DNA of 64,000 nucleotides, from NCBI GenBank assembly GCA_033002965.1, contig JAURVB010010299.1:1-64000 (forward strand), in the 5' to 3' direction. A program made the position numbers and the translations under genes. A model generated the notes under the pieces. That model saw only the letters and a list, made by a program, of their open reading frames with translations, was not told where the DNA came from and did no database searches. This document shows positions 55,433-64,000 of the stretch, piece by piece. Position 1 is the first letter of the stretch. The number at the start of each line of letters is the position of its first letter. The DNA comes from Piper betle (Eukaryota > Streptophyta > Magnoliopsida > Piperales > Piperaceae).

Positions 55433-56340
55433 AATTGAGAGATGGGCACACGATTTACCTAATCTCTTAGAGAGAGGTTGGCACGACTAGAAGAGTTGGT
55501 AGGAGGGCCTATCGACAGTGGAGACAGACACACCATCTTTGACCAACTACAGTCCTTGACAAAAGGGTTGTTGTCTTGAACTCTTAGGTTCGCTACAGAC
55601 CTAAGCCCAGTAGTGCACAGGGAGAGATAGTAGAGATGCTAGGTGGTCTTCGGGCTGTGGTGGAAGCTTTGCATGCGGATGTGGCAATGTTGAAGCAAGT
55701 GGTCGTGATGCACCCTCAACACGTTGGTGTTGACAGTGTAGCAGAAGATAGCTCTATTCCAATAAGTTTGAGGGGGAGGTCGGCCAAGGACCTAGAGAAC
55801 TTCGTCTGGGATATGCAAGATTACTTCGTGGCTGTGAAGATAACCGAAGAGAGGCAGGTTTCTATGGCCAACATGTTTATGATGGGGGATGTCAAGCTAT
55901 GGTACAGAACTTGCACCGAGGAGGATGAGAGTGCTGGCCGCCCCCATATAGAGAATTGGGAGTCCCTGAAATAGGAACTTCGGGAGCAGTTCTTGCCAAC
56001 CAACACTACATGGGCAGTAATAGATCGACTAAAGAAGTTGAGACACATTAGAACGGTGAGAGAATATGTCAAGGAGTTCAGTTCTTGCATGTTGGACATC
56101 AAGAAGACGTTCGAGGATGATAAGTTGTTTAACTATTTCACCGGTTTGCAACCGTGGGCACAATTGGAATTGAAGAGGCAGAAGGTGCGTGATCTACTCG
56201 TAGCTTTGGTGGCAGCCGACGCTTTGGTGGACTTACAGTCGAGAATGGGTGTAAAAGATTATACCTTGAGCAAGAAGACCACTAGAGGCCGAGACAGCCG
56301 ATGAGATGGGAAGGAAAAACCGTTCCGGCAAAAGAAAAAG
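55433..56340 (+). pseudogene. Element J gag
   Basis: Plus strand after the inversion joint: ERLARLEELVGGPIDSGD-like start (about 55470), MLGGLRAVVEALHADVAMLK, VVMHPQHVGVDSVAEDSS, AKDLENFVWDMQDYFVAVKI, SMANMFMMGDVKLWYRTCTE, a stop at 55975, then MPTNTTWAVIDRLKKLRHIR, EYVKEFSSCMLDIKKTFEDD and LQPWAQLELKRQKV (55993-56304). Confidence 0.85.
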
Positions 56341-56975
56341 AAGCCAGACTTTAGGTTAGGTAAGAAGGATTGAGTGCCGGATGTGAGGAAATCCAGGTGC
56401 TTTCTATGCAATGGTCCACATTGGGCTAGAGAGTGCCCGATGAAGACCAAGGTTAGTGCCATGGTGGTTGATGTAGATGAAGAACAGGAGGACGGGCCTC
56501 CTACTCGAGCATGTACCCTTTATATATACTCGGGCCATTGAGAGCTGGACGTACAACTTCCATAGGAGCAGACTTGATGTATTTTCGATTGTAGTGAACG
56601 GGAGGAAGGTTTCATCCCTGATAGACACTGGTGCTACACACAGTTTTGTACCCAAGGGGATGGCGTTGGAGCTAGGACTAAAGATCGTGATCAACACCAG
56701 CATGATCAAGGCAGTTTACTCACAAGCGAGACTGGTTGAAGGAATTTCCAGAAACATGAGATTCTGCTAGGGGGAGTATGAAGGCTGGGTGGATTTGATG
56801 GTCATCAAGATGGATGATTTTGACCTAATCCCAGGGAATGCCTTCATGAGGACTACTGGTGTGGGAGTCTTTCCACAGCTTGGAGGTATACTGATCATGT
56901 ACAAGTAGGGTGAAAGCTTTGTTCGTGGCCAGGGAGAACCTTCGAAGGTTGAGGACCGCACCCATCAGTAGGGAA
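56341..56975 (+). pseudogene. Element J zinc knuckle and protease
   Basis: Knuckle CFLCNGPHWAREC, then PMKTKVSAMVVDV (about 56394-56480). The protease active site SSLIDTGATHSFVPKG keeps Asp-Thr-Gly (56477-56770 frame). MVIKMDDFDLIPGNAFMRTT and GGILIMYK follow in another frame after a stop at 56769. Confidence 0.85.
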
Positions 56976-57029
56976 TAGCCGTCGGCAATGTAGGTTGCTC
57001 GAGGGTGCTATAAAGGGGACTTAACTTAT

Positions 57030-57540
57030 CTTGCTGTGATGGTGGAGATCCAACTGGAAAGTGTGGTGGATGTGCCGGAATCGATGGTGGGATTGCTGGA
57101 TGAGTACTCCGATGTGATGCCTATCGAATTGCTAGACGGGTTGCCTCTCAAGAGATTGATCGAACACCGGATCAAGTTGCTGTCAGGAGCGATGACACTA
57201 CCGAAGGCACCATACAAGATGTTGCCTAAAGAACTCACAGAGTTGAAGATCTAGCTAGGAGAGTTGCTAGATTTGAGGAAAATTCAGCCATCGACTGCAC
57301 CTTATAGGGTGCCTATTCTATTCTAGAAGAAGACAAAAGGGTCTGTGTATTGACTAAGGACGATTGAATAAGGTAACCATCAAGTACAAGTACCCTGTTC
57401 CTTTGATAGCTGATTTATTTGAACGGCTTAGTCTAGCAAGGGTGTTCACTAAGCCAGATTTGAGATCGGGGTGTTGGTAAGTCCGGATTACGCCAGAGAA
57501 TGTGCCAAGCCAATCCACAGAGGACCACCGGGGTCAATTG
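57030..57540 (+). pseudogene. Element J reverse transcriptase lacking its catalytic box
   Basis: MMVEIQLESVVDVPESMVGL, MPIELLDGLPLKRLIEHRIK and [15 protein letters not shown], then stop (57253). [18 protein letters not shown] and [12 protein letters not shown] follow with stops. At about 57507 the sequence passes from the VPK position to ESTEDHRGQ, exactly as in element D, removing the YLDD segment. Confidence 0.85.
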
Positions 57541-58165
57541 AGATGGGTTTGAATTGACTGAGGGAACATGAGCTCTTTGTGAAGAAAGAACAATGTGAGT
57601 TTGGGCTAGGGGAGATTGGATTCCTAGGCCACCGAATTGGCGAATAAGAGGTGTGAATGGAGGAAACCAAGGCAAAGGTTGAGTGGCCAGAGCCGACGAT
57701 GGTGGCAAAGTTGAGGAGCTTATTAGGTTTGGCCAATTATTACTGAAAGTTCATACATGGGTTCAACCATGTAGTGTTGCCACCGACTGACTTGTTGATG
57801 AAGGACAAGTCAAGGGCGTGGTCGAGGCCATGCCAAGTAGCTTTTAAAGAGTTGAAAGCTGCGATATCACAGCCAGCTAGAGGAACTGGTTGGAGCTTCT
57901 TGATGCGGCACAAATTTGCTATAATAGGGACTGTTCTTCAGCTTCGGGGCTTAGTCCTTTTGAAGTTGCGATTGGCAACCAACCTCTTATACCACTGGAG
58001 GTTGCTCTACAGGGAGGTGGAGCGAAGTGTCCAACTACATACAAGTTTGCTAGAGATCGGCAAGACCTGTACGAGGATGCAGTGGATTCATTGGCCAAGG
58101 CAACAAGCCGAACGAAGCGATATGCTGACTCGAGCGCATTGTCATTTAGCATGGGGACAAAGTGA
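57541..58165 (+). pseudogene. Element J RT thumb fused to integrase C-terminal part
   Basis: EHELFVKKEQCEFGLGEIGF, LGHRIGE, a stop, PEPTMVAKLRSLLGLANYY, then SRAWSRPCQVAFKELKAAIS fused to QPARGTGWSFLMRHKF, then the proper frame MELLDAAQICYNRDCSSASG and LSPFEVAIGNQPLIPLEVAL (57890-58165). RNase H and most of integrase are absent. The fusion point is the same as in H (27176). Confidence 0.85.
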
Positions 58166-58890
58166 TGCTGAAGCTCACGTCACAAATTTGGAAGAAAATC
58201 AGACAAACCAAGGTGCATCGAGCATTGGTGCAAATGTACAACGGTCCTATTGAGGTGGAGAAGGTAATCGGGAGTGTGGCTTACAGGTTAATGCTTCCCG
58301 AGAGGTAAAAACACTTCACCCAACTTTCCATGTTAGCTTTCTCAAGCCTTTAGATGAAAATCTGGTAAATCGAATGAGAACTCATCCGAACAAAGCTCCA
58401 CCTACCGTCTGGCAGCAATTTGAGAAGGTGGGGACGATTTTGGAGCATGGGTAAGGTGCTTCAAAGGTGGGGATGAAGTATCTTATTAAGTGGAAAGGGG
58501 AATCGAGCAGCGAGGCTAGCTGGAACGACGGTCTTTTTGAGGTGGAGAAGGCCATCGGGAGCGTGGCACACTAGTTGAAACTTCCCGAGAGGTACAAGCT
58601 TCACCTGGCTTTCCAAGCCTTTCCATGAGGATCCGGTCAATCCATGGAGAGCTAGTCCTGAGAGAGTTCCCCCTACTGTGCGATAGCAATTTGAGAAGGT
58701 GGGGAAGATTTTGGAGCATAAGCAAGGTGCTTCAAAGGTTGGGACGTAGTTTCTTATCAAGTGGAGAGGTGAGCTGAGGCAAGTTGTGAAAAGGAGAGGG
58801 ACTTGTGGCAATTTGAAATGAGGATCAAGAAGTACTGGGCCGGACTAAACCCTTCAATGAGGACATCGGGTCTCATTGGTGGGGGAAGAC
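58166..58890 (+). pseudogene. Element J duplicated chromodomain region and PPT
   Basis: First copy: PIEVEKVIGSVAYRLMLPER with breaks, RQQFEKVGTILEHG-like sequence, MKYLIKWKGESSSEASWN. Second copy from about 58525: LFEVEKAIGSVAH, stop, KLPERYKLHLAFQAFP, EKVGKILEHKQGASKVGT, KRRGTCGNLK, MRTSGLIGGGRLSQV. PPT GGTGGGGGAAGAC ends at 58890. Confidence 0.8.
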
Positions 58891-59004
58891 TGTCACAGGT
58901 GTAACCATGGGACACATCGGGAGCTTGGGTTTGGTTGTTGTTCCTAGTCATCTTGTATCTAAGACGGATAGTCGGTGCTATCTGAGTGGTGGAAATAGCT
59001 CGAT
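58891..59004 (+). repeat. LTR start stub of element J
   Basis: TGTCACAGGTGTAACC and then the same ~110 bases as 54442-54547, ending at the same GCTATCTGAGTGGTG-GAAATAGCTC point, where minus-oriented pol begins. Confidence 0.75.
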
Positions 59005-59557
59005 CCTTAGGCAACATCCTGTATGGTACCTTCGCTGGTGTGCTCACTCCTGGAACCAACTTGATCCGGTGTTTGATCGCTCTCTTGGGAGGTAACCTGT
59101 CTGGCAATTCTGTAGGCCTCACATTTGAATACTCATCCAGCAACCCTACCAATAATCCCGACATGTCCACCACATGGTTCAGTTCGATCTCCACCATACA
59201 GCAAGATAAGTTGAGGCCCCTTTCATCCACCATTGAGCAACCTGCATTGCTGACAGCTTCTCCCTACTAACAGTGCAGTCCTCAACCCTCAAAGGTCCTC
59301 CCTAACCACAAACAAAGCTTGCACACACCTTATCCACGATCAATATACCTCGAAGCTATTGAAACACTTCCACGCCGGCAGTCCTCGTGAAGGCATTCCT
59401 GAGGATTAGATCAACATCATCCATCTTGATGACCAAGAAATCCACCCAACTTTCATACTCCCCCAAGAAGACTCTCACCTTTCTGGAAATTCCTTCAGCC
59501 TGTCTCGCCTGCGAGTTAACCGCCTTGATCCTGCTGGGATCGATCTTGATGTTCAAC

Positions 59558-60798
59558 TATAACGACCCGCCCATTCCGAGCCATGAGCCAAGTGTTACTA
59601 TATGAAACTAAGTGTCTCATAAATTAATTTTCTATTAATTTTCAATATTTTGGATAAATCCATAACAAATAATTTAATATACAAATGCTCGGAATAATCT
59701 AAGTCCCATGAACCGAAGCAAAATCCCATTGCCATGCAAACAATCTCGAGAAAAGAATAGTCCAATAATAGAGTCCTCCAGCTATCCCGACTCTACCCAT
59801 TCTTCCATACTCATACCTGCGGAGGCAATTCCGCGTTAGTGATAAAAACAGTAAGTCGTATAATTAAATGAAACAAGTCAATAAAATCCCTATTATCGTT
59901 TCAAGAATCTTTTAGTTGTTATGAGCCTATGCCGAGCTCATTATATGCTGGGAGGGTGGCCACCCATCCAGCTACAATCCCATGTATGTGCACACACGAC
60001 TACGTGGCCCTTGGCTTGTAATTAGCAATATTTGCCATTGACTCACCCTCTCGGTATCACAAGTACATAATGAGCCGTCTTGCGCCACTGCGCCTTGTCA
60101 CCCCTTTCGGCATGGGGGCAGGTATTTAATCTTTCAGGGGGTGCTGCCCTATGTCGAATTGAGTCAATTCATTAACCCCGGTTACGTTCCGTGCATGGTA
60201 GTCGAATATGAACTCAAATCGACCAAGACTCCCACATAGTAATTTTTTAAGGGTGCTACCCTGTGTTGGACTGAGCGAATTCTTTGACCCCGGTTGCGCT
60301 CGGCGCATGGTGATCGAATGTGGACTCATGCCGACTAAGACTCTCAAATCAAAATATATAACATTTCAAATAATTATACAAACCTGGAATTGGGATGAAG
60401 CATCCGCAACTACAACACATGATCCTAATATGATTGTAATTTCTCTAAAGCTAAATGTGCTCACAAGCTATGCAGAGGATGTTTCATTTAACAATAGAAC
60501 TCTCCTTTATATAGAAGAATATGTGTGAAATTCAAGAAGTCATTATATTAAATTTTATTAATATGTGTGGAATGTAAGAAGTCATTACATTAAATTTTAT
60601 ACAAAAGAACGTAATCATTCATAACTATATCATTTGTGTGATAATGAAAAGTCAAAAACTTACTATTAAGTGAATACGAATGGGTTATAAATGATATTGA
60701 TTCTTAAGAATTTATTTAATTAAATATTATTTATGGTTCACCTTAAGATTTATAAAACCCTCAATAAAATAACCTAATTATTTTTTTGGGGTTTTACA
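59558..60798 (-). mobile_element. Solo LTR related to the region-1 family, TSD TCAAC
   Basis: The plus strand runs TATAACGACCCGCCC (first bases mutated from TGTAAC) to GGGGTTTTACA. It shares CTGCGGAGG-AATTCCGC-TTAGTGAT and GACCCCGGTTGCxCTCGG with the region-1 LTR. Flanks are TCAAC (59553-59557) and TCAAC (60799-60803). The host protease sequence joins across it. It is 1241 bp, so shorter than the 1.7-1.8 kb relatives, and lacks their 62-bp subrepeats. Confidence 0.92.
60125..60362. repeat. ~118-bp tandem duplication in the solo LTR
   Basis: Two copies (near 60133-60250 and 60251-60362), each with GGTGCTxCCCTxTGTxGxA, a GACCCCGGTT or AACCCCGGTT box, and GTGCATGGTxGTCGAAT-type sequence ending ACTCxCAxAT. 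The region-1 LTR has this block once (2180-2280). Confidence 0.75.
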
Positions 60799-60848
60799 TC
60801 AACCCTAGCTCCACCACTATCCCCTTGGAGACAAAACTGAGCATAGCA

Positions 60849-63000
60849 CACCAGTGCTGGAAGTGCTGGTAGGAGGGCCTACTAGTGATGGAGATGGACA
60901 TACCGCCTTCGACAAACTGCAGTCCTTAGTAGAAGGGTTGTGGTAATTGAATACTCGGTTTACCACTTGGGCCGAGTCCAGTCATGCAAGGTGTAACGAC
61001 CCAGCCAAAGTGCAACGTAATGGCCTAAGTCATTTCTTTAAAATGGGAACCCCGGAAGTTAAAGATCTATAGTCCATTCCCACTTATAAACAGGATCTTC
61101 TCCCAGTAGGTATTAGATGTGGGACTAAGTTGAGGGATCTCACAATCCACCCACCTTAGGAAATTTCGTCCCCGAAATGCCTATTCTTGGCCCGTTGCTA
61201 GCCCCAGCCCACGTCCTTTCTGGCCCGTGACCGGCAGCCTAGCCAACGTTTCTAGTCTTGGCCCGTTGCTAACCCCAGCCCACGACCTTTTGGCCCGTGA
61301 CCGGCAGCCTAGCCAACGTCCCTAGTCCATCCCACCATCTAACACGGAACCAGGTCGGCTCTGATACCATTTGTAACGACCCAGCCCAAAGTGCAACGTA
61401 ATGGGCTAAGTCATTTCTTTAAAATGGGTACCCCGGAAGTTAAAGATCTATAGTCCATTCCCACTTATAAACAGAATCTTCTCCTAGTAGGTATTAGATG
61501 TGAGACTAAGACTAAGTTGAGGGATCTCACAATCCACCCACCTTAGGGAATTTCGTTCCCGAAATGCCTATTCTTGGCCCGTTGCTAGCCCTAGCCTACG
61601 ACCTTTCTGGCTCGTGACCAGCAACCTAGCCAACGTTTCTAATCCAGCCCACCATCTAACACGGAACAAGGTCGGCTCTGATACCATTTGTAATGACCCA
61701 GCCCAAAGTGCAACGTAATGGGCTAAGTCATTTCTTTAAAATGGGTACCCCGAAAGTTAAAGATCTCTAGTCCATTCCCACTTATAAACAGGATCTTCTC
61801 CCGGTAGGTATTAGATGTGAGACTAAGTTGAGGGATCTCACAATCCACCCACCTTAGAAAATTTCGTCCCCGAAATACCTATTATTGGCCCGTTGCTAGC
61901 CCCAGCCCACATCCTTTTTGGCCCGTGACCGGCAGCCTAGCCAACGTTTCTAGTCTTGGCCCGTTGTTATCCCCAGCCTGCGACCTTTTTTGGCCCATGA
62001 CCGGCAGCCTAGCCAACGTCCCTAGTCTATCCCACCATCTAACACGGAACCAGGTCGGCTCTGATACCATTTGTAACGACTCAGCCCAAAGTGCAACGTA
62101 ATGGGCTAAGTCATTTCTTTAAAATGAGTACCCCGGAAGTTAAAGATCTATAGTCCATTCCCACTTATAAACAGAATCTTCTCCAAGTAGGTATTAGATG
62201 TGAGACTAAGACTAAGTTGAGGGATCTCACACAAGGGGTGAAACGGCGGAGATGGGAGATCACTGGGCTGTTGTTGAGACATTACATATGGGTGTAGTTT
62301 TGCTCAAGCAAGTGTGGATAAGGCAAACTCAGTAGGGTATTACTGATCGTGCAGTAGAAGAAGCCATTCCGGGAAGGCTCAAGGTACCCGAGCCAAAGAA
62401 GTTCGTGGGGAATAGATTAGTCAGGGATCTAGAGAACTTCATCTGGGACATGCAGGAATACTTCACTGCTGCAAAGGTTCCCGAAGATAGCCGAGTTTCA
62501 ATGGCCAGCATGTTTATGACCGGGGATGCAAAGTTATGGTATCATTGTCGCACCGAAGAGGATGATGCTACTGGTCAACCCTGAGTTGAGACTTGGGAGT
62601 CCTCGACATCAAAAATAGTTCTTGCCAACCAACACTACATGGGTGGCGAGATCTCAATTGCAATGGTTGAGGCAAACAGGAACAGTAAAAGAGTATGTCA
62701 AAGAATTCAGTTCTTGTCTCCTCGACATCAAAAATATGTTTGAGGATGATAAGTTATTCAACTTCATCAACGGTTTGCAATCATGGGTGCAGATGGAACT
62801 TAAGAGGCAGAAAGTACAGGATTTGCCTGCGACTTTGGTGGCAGCAGACGCTCTAGTGGATCTCAAACCGGCGGCCTGCAACGCAAATATTGGGCCGAGC
62901 AAGAAATCCCAGAGTGGTCAGGGTAGTGATCGGGATGGCAGGAAAAAGCCATCCAAACCACCAAAGAAGAAGAGGCAGAAATTCAAGGCATGAAATTAGG
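60849..63000 (+). pseudogene. Element K gag, split by TRIM-3
   Basis: LEVLVGGPTSDGDGHTAFDK-like start (60850-60991), TRIM-3, then GETAEMGDHWAV-like sequence, ITDRAVEEAIPGRLKVPEPK, DLENFIWDMQEYFTAAKVPE, SMASMFMTGDAKLWYHCRTE, a TGA near 62583, an 18-base filler, then MPTNTTWVARSQLQWLRQTG, EYVKEFSSCLLDIKNMFEDD, LQSWVQMELKRQKV and a Lys/Pro-rich tail (62622-62993). Confidence 0.85.
60992..62231 (-). mobile_element. TRIM-3: tandem array of four LTRs and three internals, TSD CAAGG
   Basis: LTRs at 60992-61144, 61372-61531, 61689-61842 and 62072-62231; internals of 227, 157 and 229 bp between them. Each internal has the PBS (GGTATCAGAGCC, minus strand) and GGGGACGAAATTTC box; the middle one has lost one unit of the internal ~70-bp dimer. 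LTRs 2 and 4 share a duplicated ACTAAG (ACTAAGACTAAG), while 1 and 3 do not. Flanks CAAGG (60987-60991) and CAAGG (62232-62236) show one insertion event followed by expansion, inside the gag of element K. Confidence 0.95.
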
Positions 63001-63008
63001 ACCGGGAG

Positions 63009-63674
63009 GTGGCTGATGCAAAGAAGTCCAGGTGTTTTCTATGTAATGGACCGCATCTGGCTAGGGAGTGCTCGACAAAGGGCAAGCTAAGTGCCATGGT
63101 GGTTGACGCAAACTGGGACCATGAGGATGCAGGGCCTTCTGCTCGAGCATCTACCCTTCAGATACTCTGGGAACTGAGAGCTGGACGAGCTACTTCAGAG
63201 GGAGATGATTTGATGTTTGTTCCATGGGTAGTGAATGGGAGGAAGGTTTCAGCCTTGATTGATACTGGTGTGACGCACAGTTTTGTCTCCAAGGGGATGG
63301 CTACGAAGCTAGGGTTGAAGACCGGGACCAACACGAGCAAGATTAAGGTAGTGAATTCTCAAGCAAGGCAGGTGGACAACATCTCTAAAAATGTCAGACT
63401 GTGCTTGGGGGAGTATGAGTGCCAAGTGGATCTCATGGTCATCGAAATGGATGAATTTGGTTTGATCCTCATCAATGCTTTCATGCGAACTGCTGGAGTT
63501 GGAGTGTTCCCACAACTAGGAGGCATACTGATCATGGATAAGGTGGGTGCGAGCTTTATTCGTGCCAGTGGGAGGCCTTTTGGGGTCGAGGACTGCACTT
63601 TCAGTAAGGAGCACTTGTCGCCAATGCAAGTGGCTCGAGGGTGCATGGGGGGTCCTCGACTTATCTTGTTGTGA
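63009..63674 (+). pseudogene. Element K zinc knuckle and protease frame
   Basis: 221 open codons: knuckle CFLCNGPHLAREC, STKGKLSAMVVDAN, STLQILWELRAGRA, MFVPWVVNGRKVSALIDTG with a full DTG active site (ALIDTGVTHSFVSKG), MATKLGLKTGTNTSKIK, VRLCLGEYECQVDLMVIEMD and FMRTAGVGVFPQLGGILIMD, then PMQVARGCMGG and a stop after a shift. The protease fold is complete. It is detached from gag by a stop at 62991 and from RT by a frameshift near 63640, so it is called a pseudogene although the domain itself is intact. Confidence 0.88.
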
Positions 63675-64000
63675 TGATGGAGGTCCAGCCGGACCATGTG
63701 GTGGTGGTGCCGGATGAACTGCTGGGGCTAGTGGAAGAGTATTCCAATGTCATGCCAGTAGAGTTGCCAGACAGGTTACCTCCCAAGAGGATGGTCGAAC
63801 AGCAGATCGAGTTGGAGCCAGGGGCGAGAGCACCAGCAAAGGCACCATACAGAATGTCGCCAAAGAACTCATAGACTTGAAAATCCAGCTAGGGGAGCTG
63901 CTGGATTCGGGGAAAATTCAGCCATCAACTACACCATATGGGTGCCAGTTCTGTTCCAGGAGAAGCACGATGGATCTTTGAGGTTATGCGTGGATTATTG
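63641..64000 (+). pseudogene. Element K N-terminal RT (cut by window edge)
   Basis: [60 protein letters not shown] and RMSPKNS, then stop (one base lost before the ELTDLKIQLGELL continuation). [13 protein letters not shown] follows, then RRSTMDL and LRLCVDY in shifted frames at the window end. Confidence 0.8.

Larger units (their letters stand above)
59005..60845 (-). pseudogene. Minus-strand protease and N-terminal RT fragment, split by a solo LTR
   Basis: Read leftward: 60804-60845 is the protease start (GDSGGARVD-like context with the HAQFCLQG equivalent), then across the solo LTR INIKIDPSRIKAVNSQARQA, EGISRKVRVFLGEYESWVDF, LVIKMDDVDLILRNAFTRTA, then MVEIELNHVVDMSGLLVGLL, PPKRAIKHRIKLVPGVSTPA and KVPYRMLPKD to the joint at 59005. 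No catalytic RT is present. Confidence 0.8.
60846..64000 (+). mobile_element. Element K: chromodomain-family element, plus strand, runs off the window
   Basis: gag start region, zinc knuckle, protease and the first part of RT, interrupted by TRIM-3 (60992-62231). It begins at an inversion joint with minus-oriented protease and continues beyond the window at the LRLCVDY motif of RT. Its protease frame is the longest undisturbed piece (221 codons). Confidence 0.85.

Noticed and set aside
60208..60528. 106-codon plus-strand ORF
   Set aside because: Lies inside the solo LTR over its internal duplication and is absent from sister LTRs.

Overview
The window is repeat-rich nuclear DNA of a flowering plant. 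It carries nested LTR retrotransposons primed by initiator-methionine tRNA, TRIM-sized elements, and one degraded intron-containing plant gene whose GC-rich first exon leans toward, but does not prove, a monocot. There is no intact host gene, no rRNA or tRNA gene, no CRISPR array and no sign of bacterial DNA. Almost every long ORF is retrotransposon-derived, a shadow of one, or a minisatellite artefact.

Layout. (1) 1-5266: minus-strand tandem array LTR-internal-LTR-internal-LTR of a non-autonomous element with ~1.7 kb LTRs and ~430 bp internals that keep only PBS, a nucleocapsid remnant and PPT. (2) 5267-29272: fragments of one Ty3/gypsy chromodomain family (elements A, B, E, F, G, H) in alternating orientation, mostly as head-to-head pairs: A(-)/B(+), E(-)/F(+), G(-)/H(+). 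A TRIM element sits in the LTR of A. (3) 29291-31021: minus-strand five-exon pseudogene of a plant atypical dual-specificity phosphatase (PFA-DSP/Siw14-like) that has lost His-Cys-Lys of its catalytic loop. (4) 31047-33205 AT-rich spacer, then a 9.6 kb non-autonomous LTR element (33206-42796) with two ~3.04 kb LTRs, a classical PBS and PPT, and a non-coding 3.5 kb interior. (5) 42797-46940: AT-rich spacer with a few unrecognised open stretches and simple repeats. (6) 46941-64000: more of the chromodomain family, again alternating: D(-)/I(+), gag(-)/J(+), pr(-)/K(+), interrupted by two solo LTRs (TSDs GTCCT and TCAAC) and two TRIM insertions (TSDs TGAAT and CAAGG).

How it fits together. The chromodomain family supplies the substrate. 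Its copies share rearrangement breakpoints: loss of the YLDD part of RT in D and J, an RNase H-to-integrase fusion in H and J, the same gag(-)/gag(+) inversion junction before H and J, a chromodomain duplication in I and J, and the same LTR(+)/pol(-) junction after I and J. The copies are therefore descendants of already rearranged units. Later insertions of TRIMs and of the region-1 LTR family landed inside them, and the target-site duplications give the order of events.
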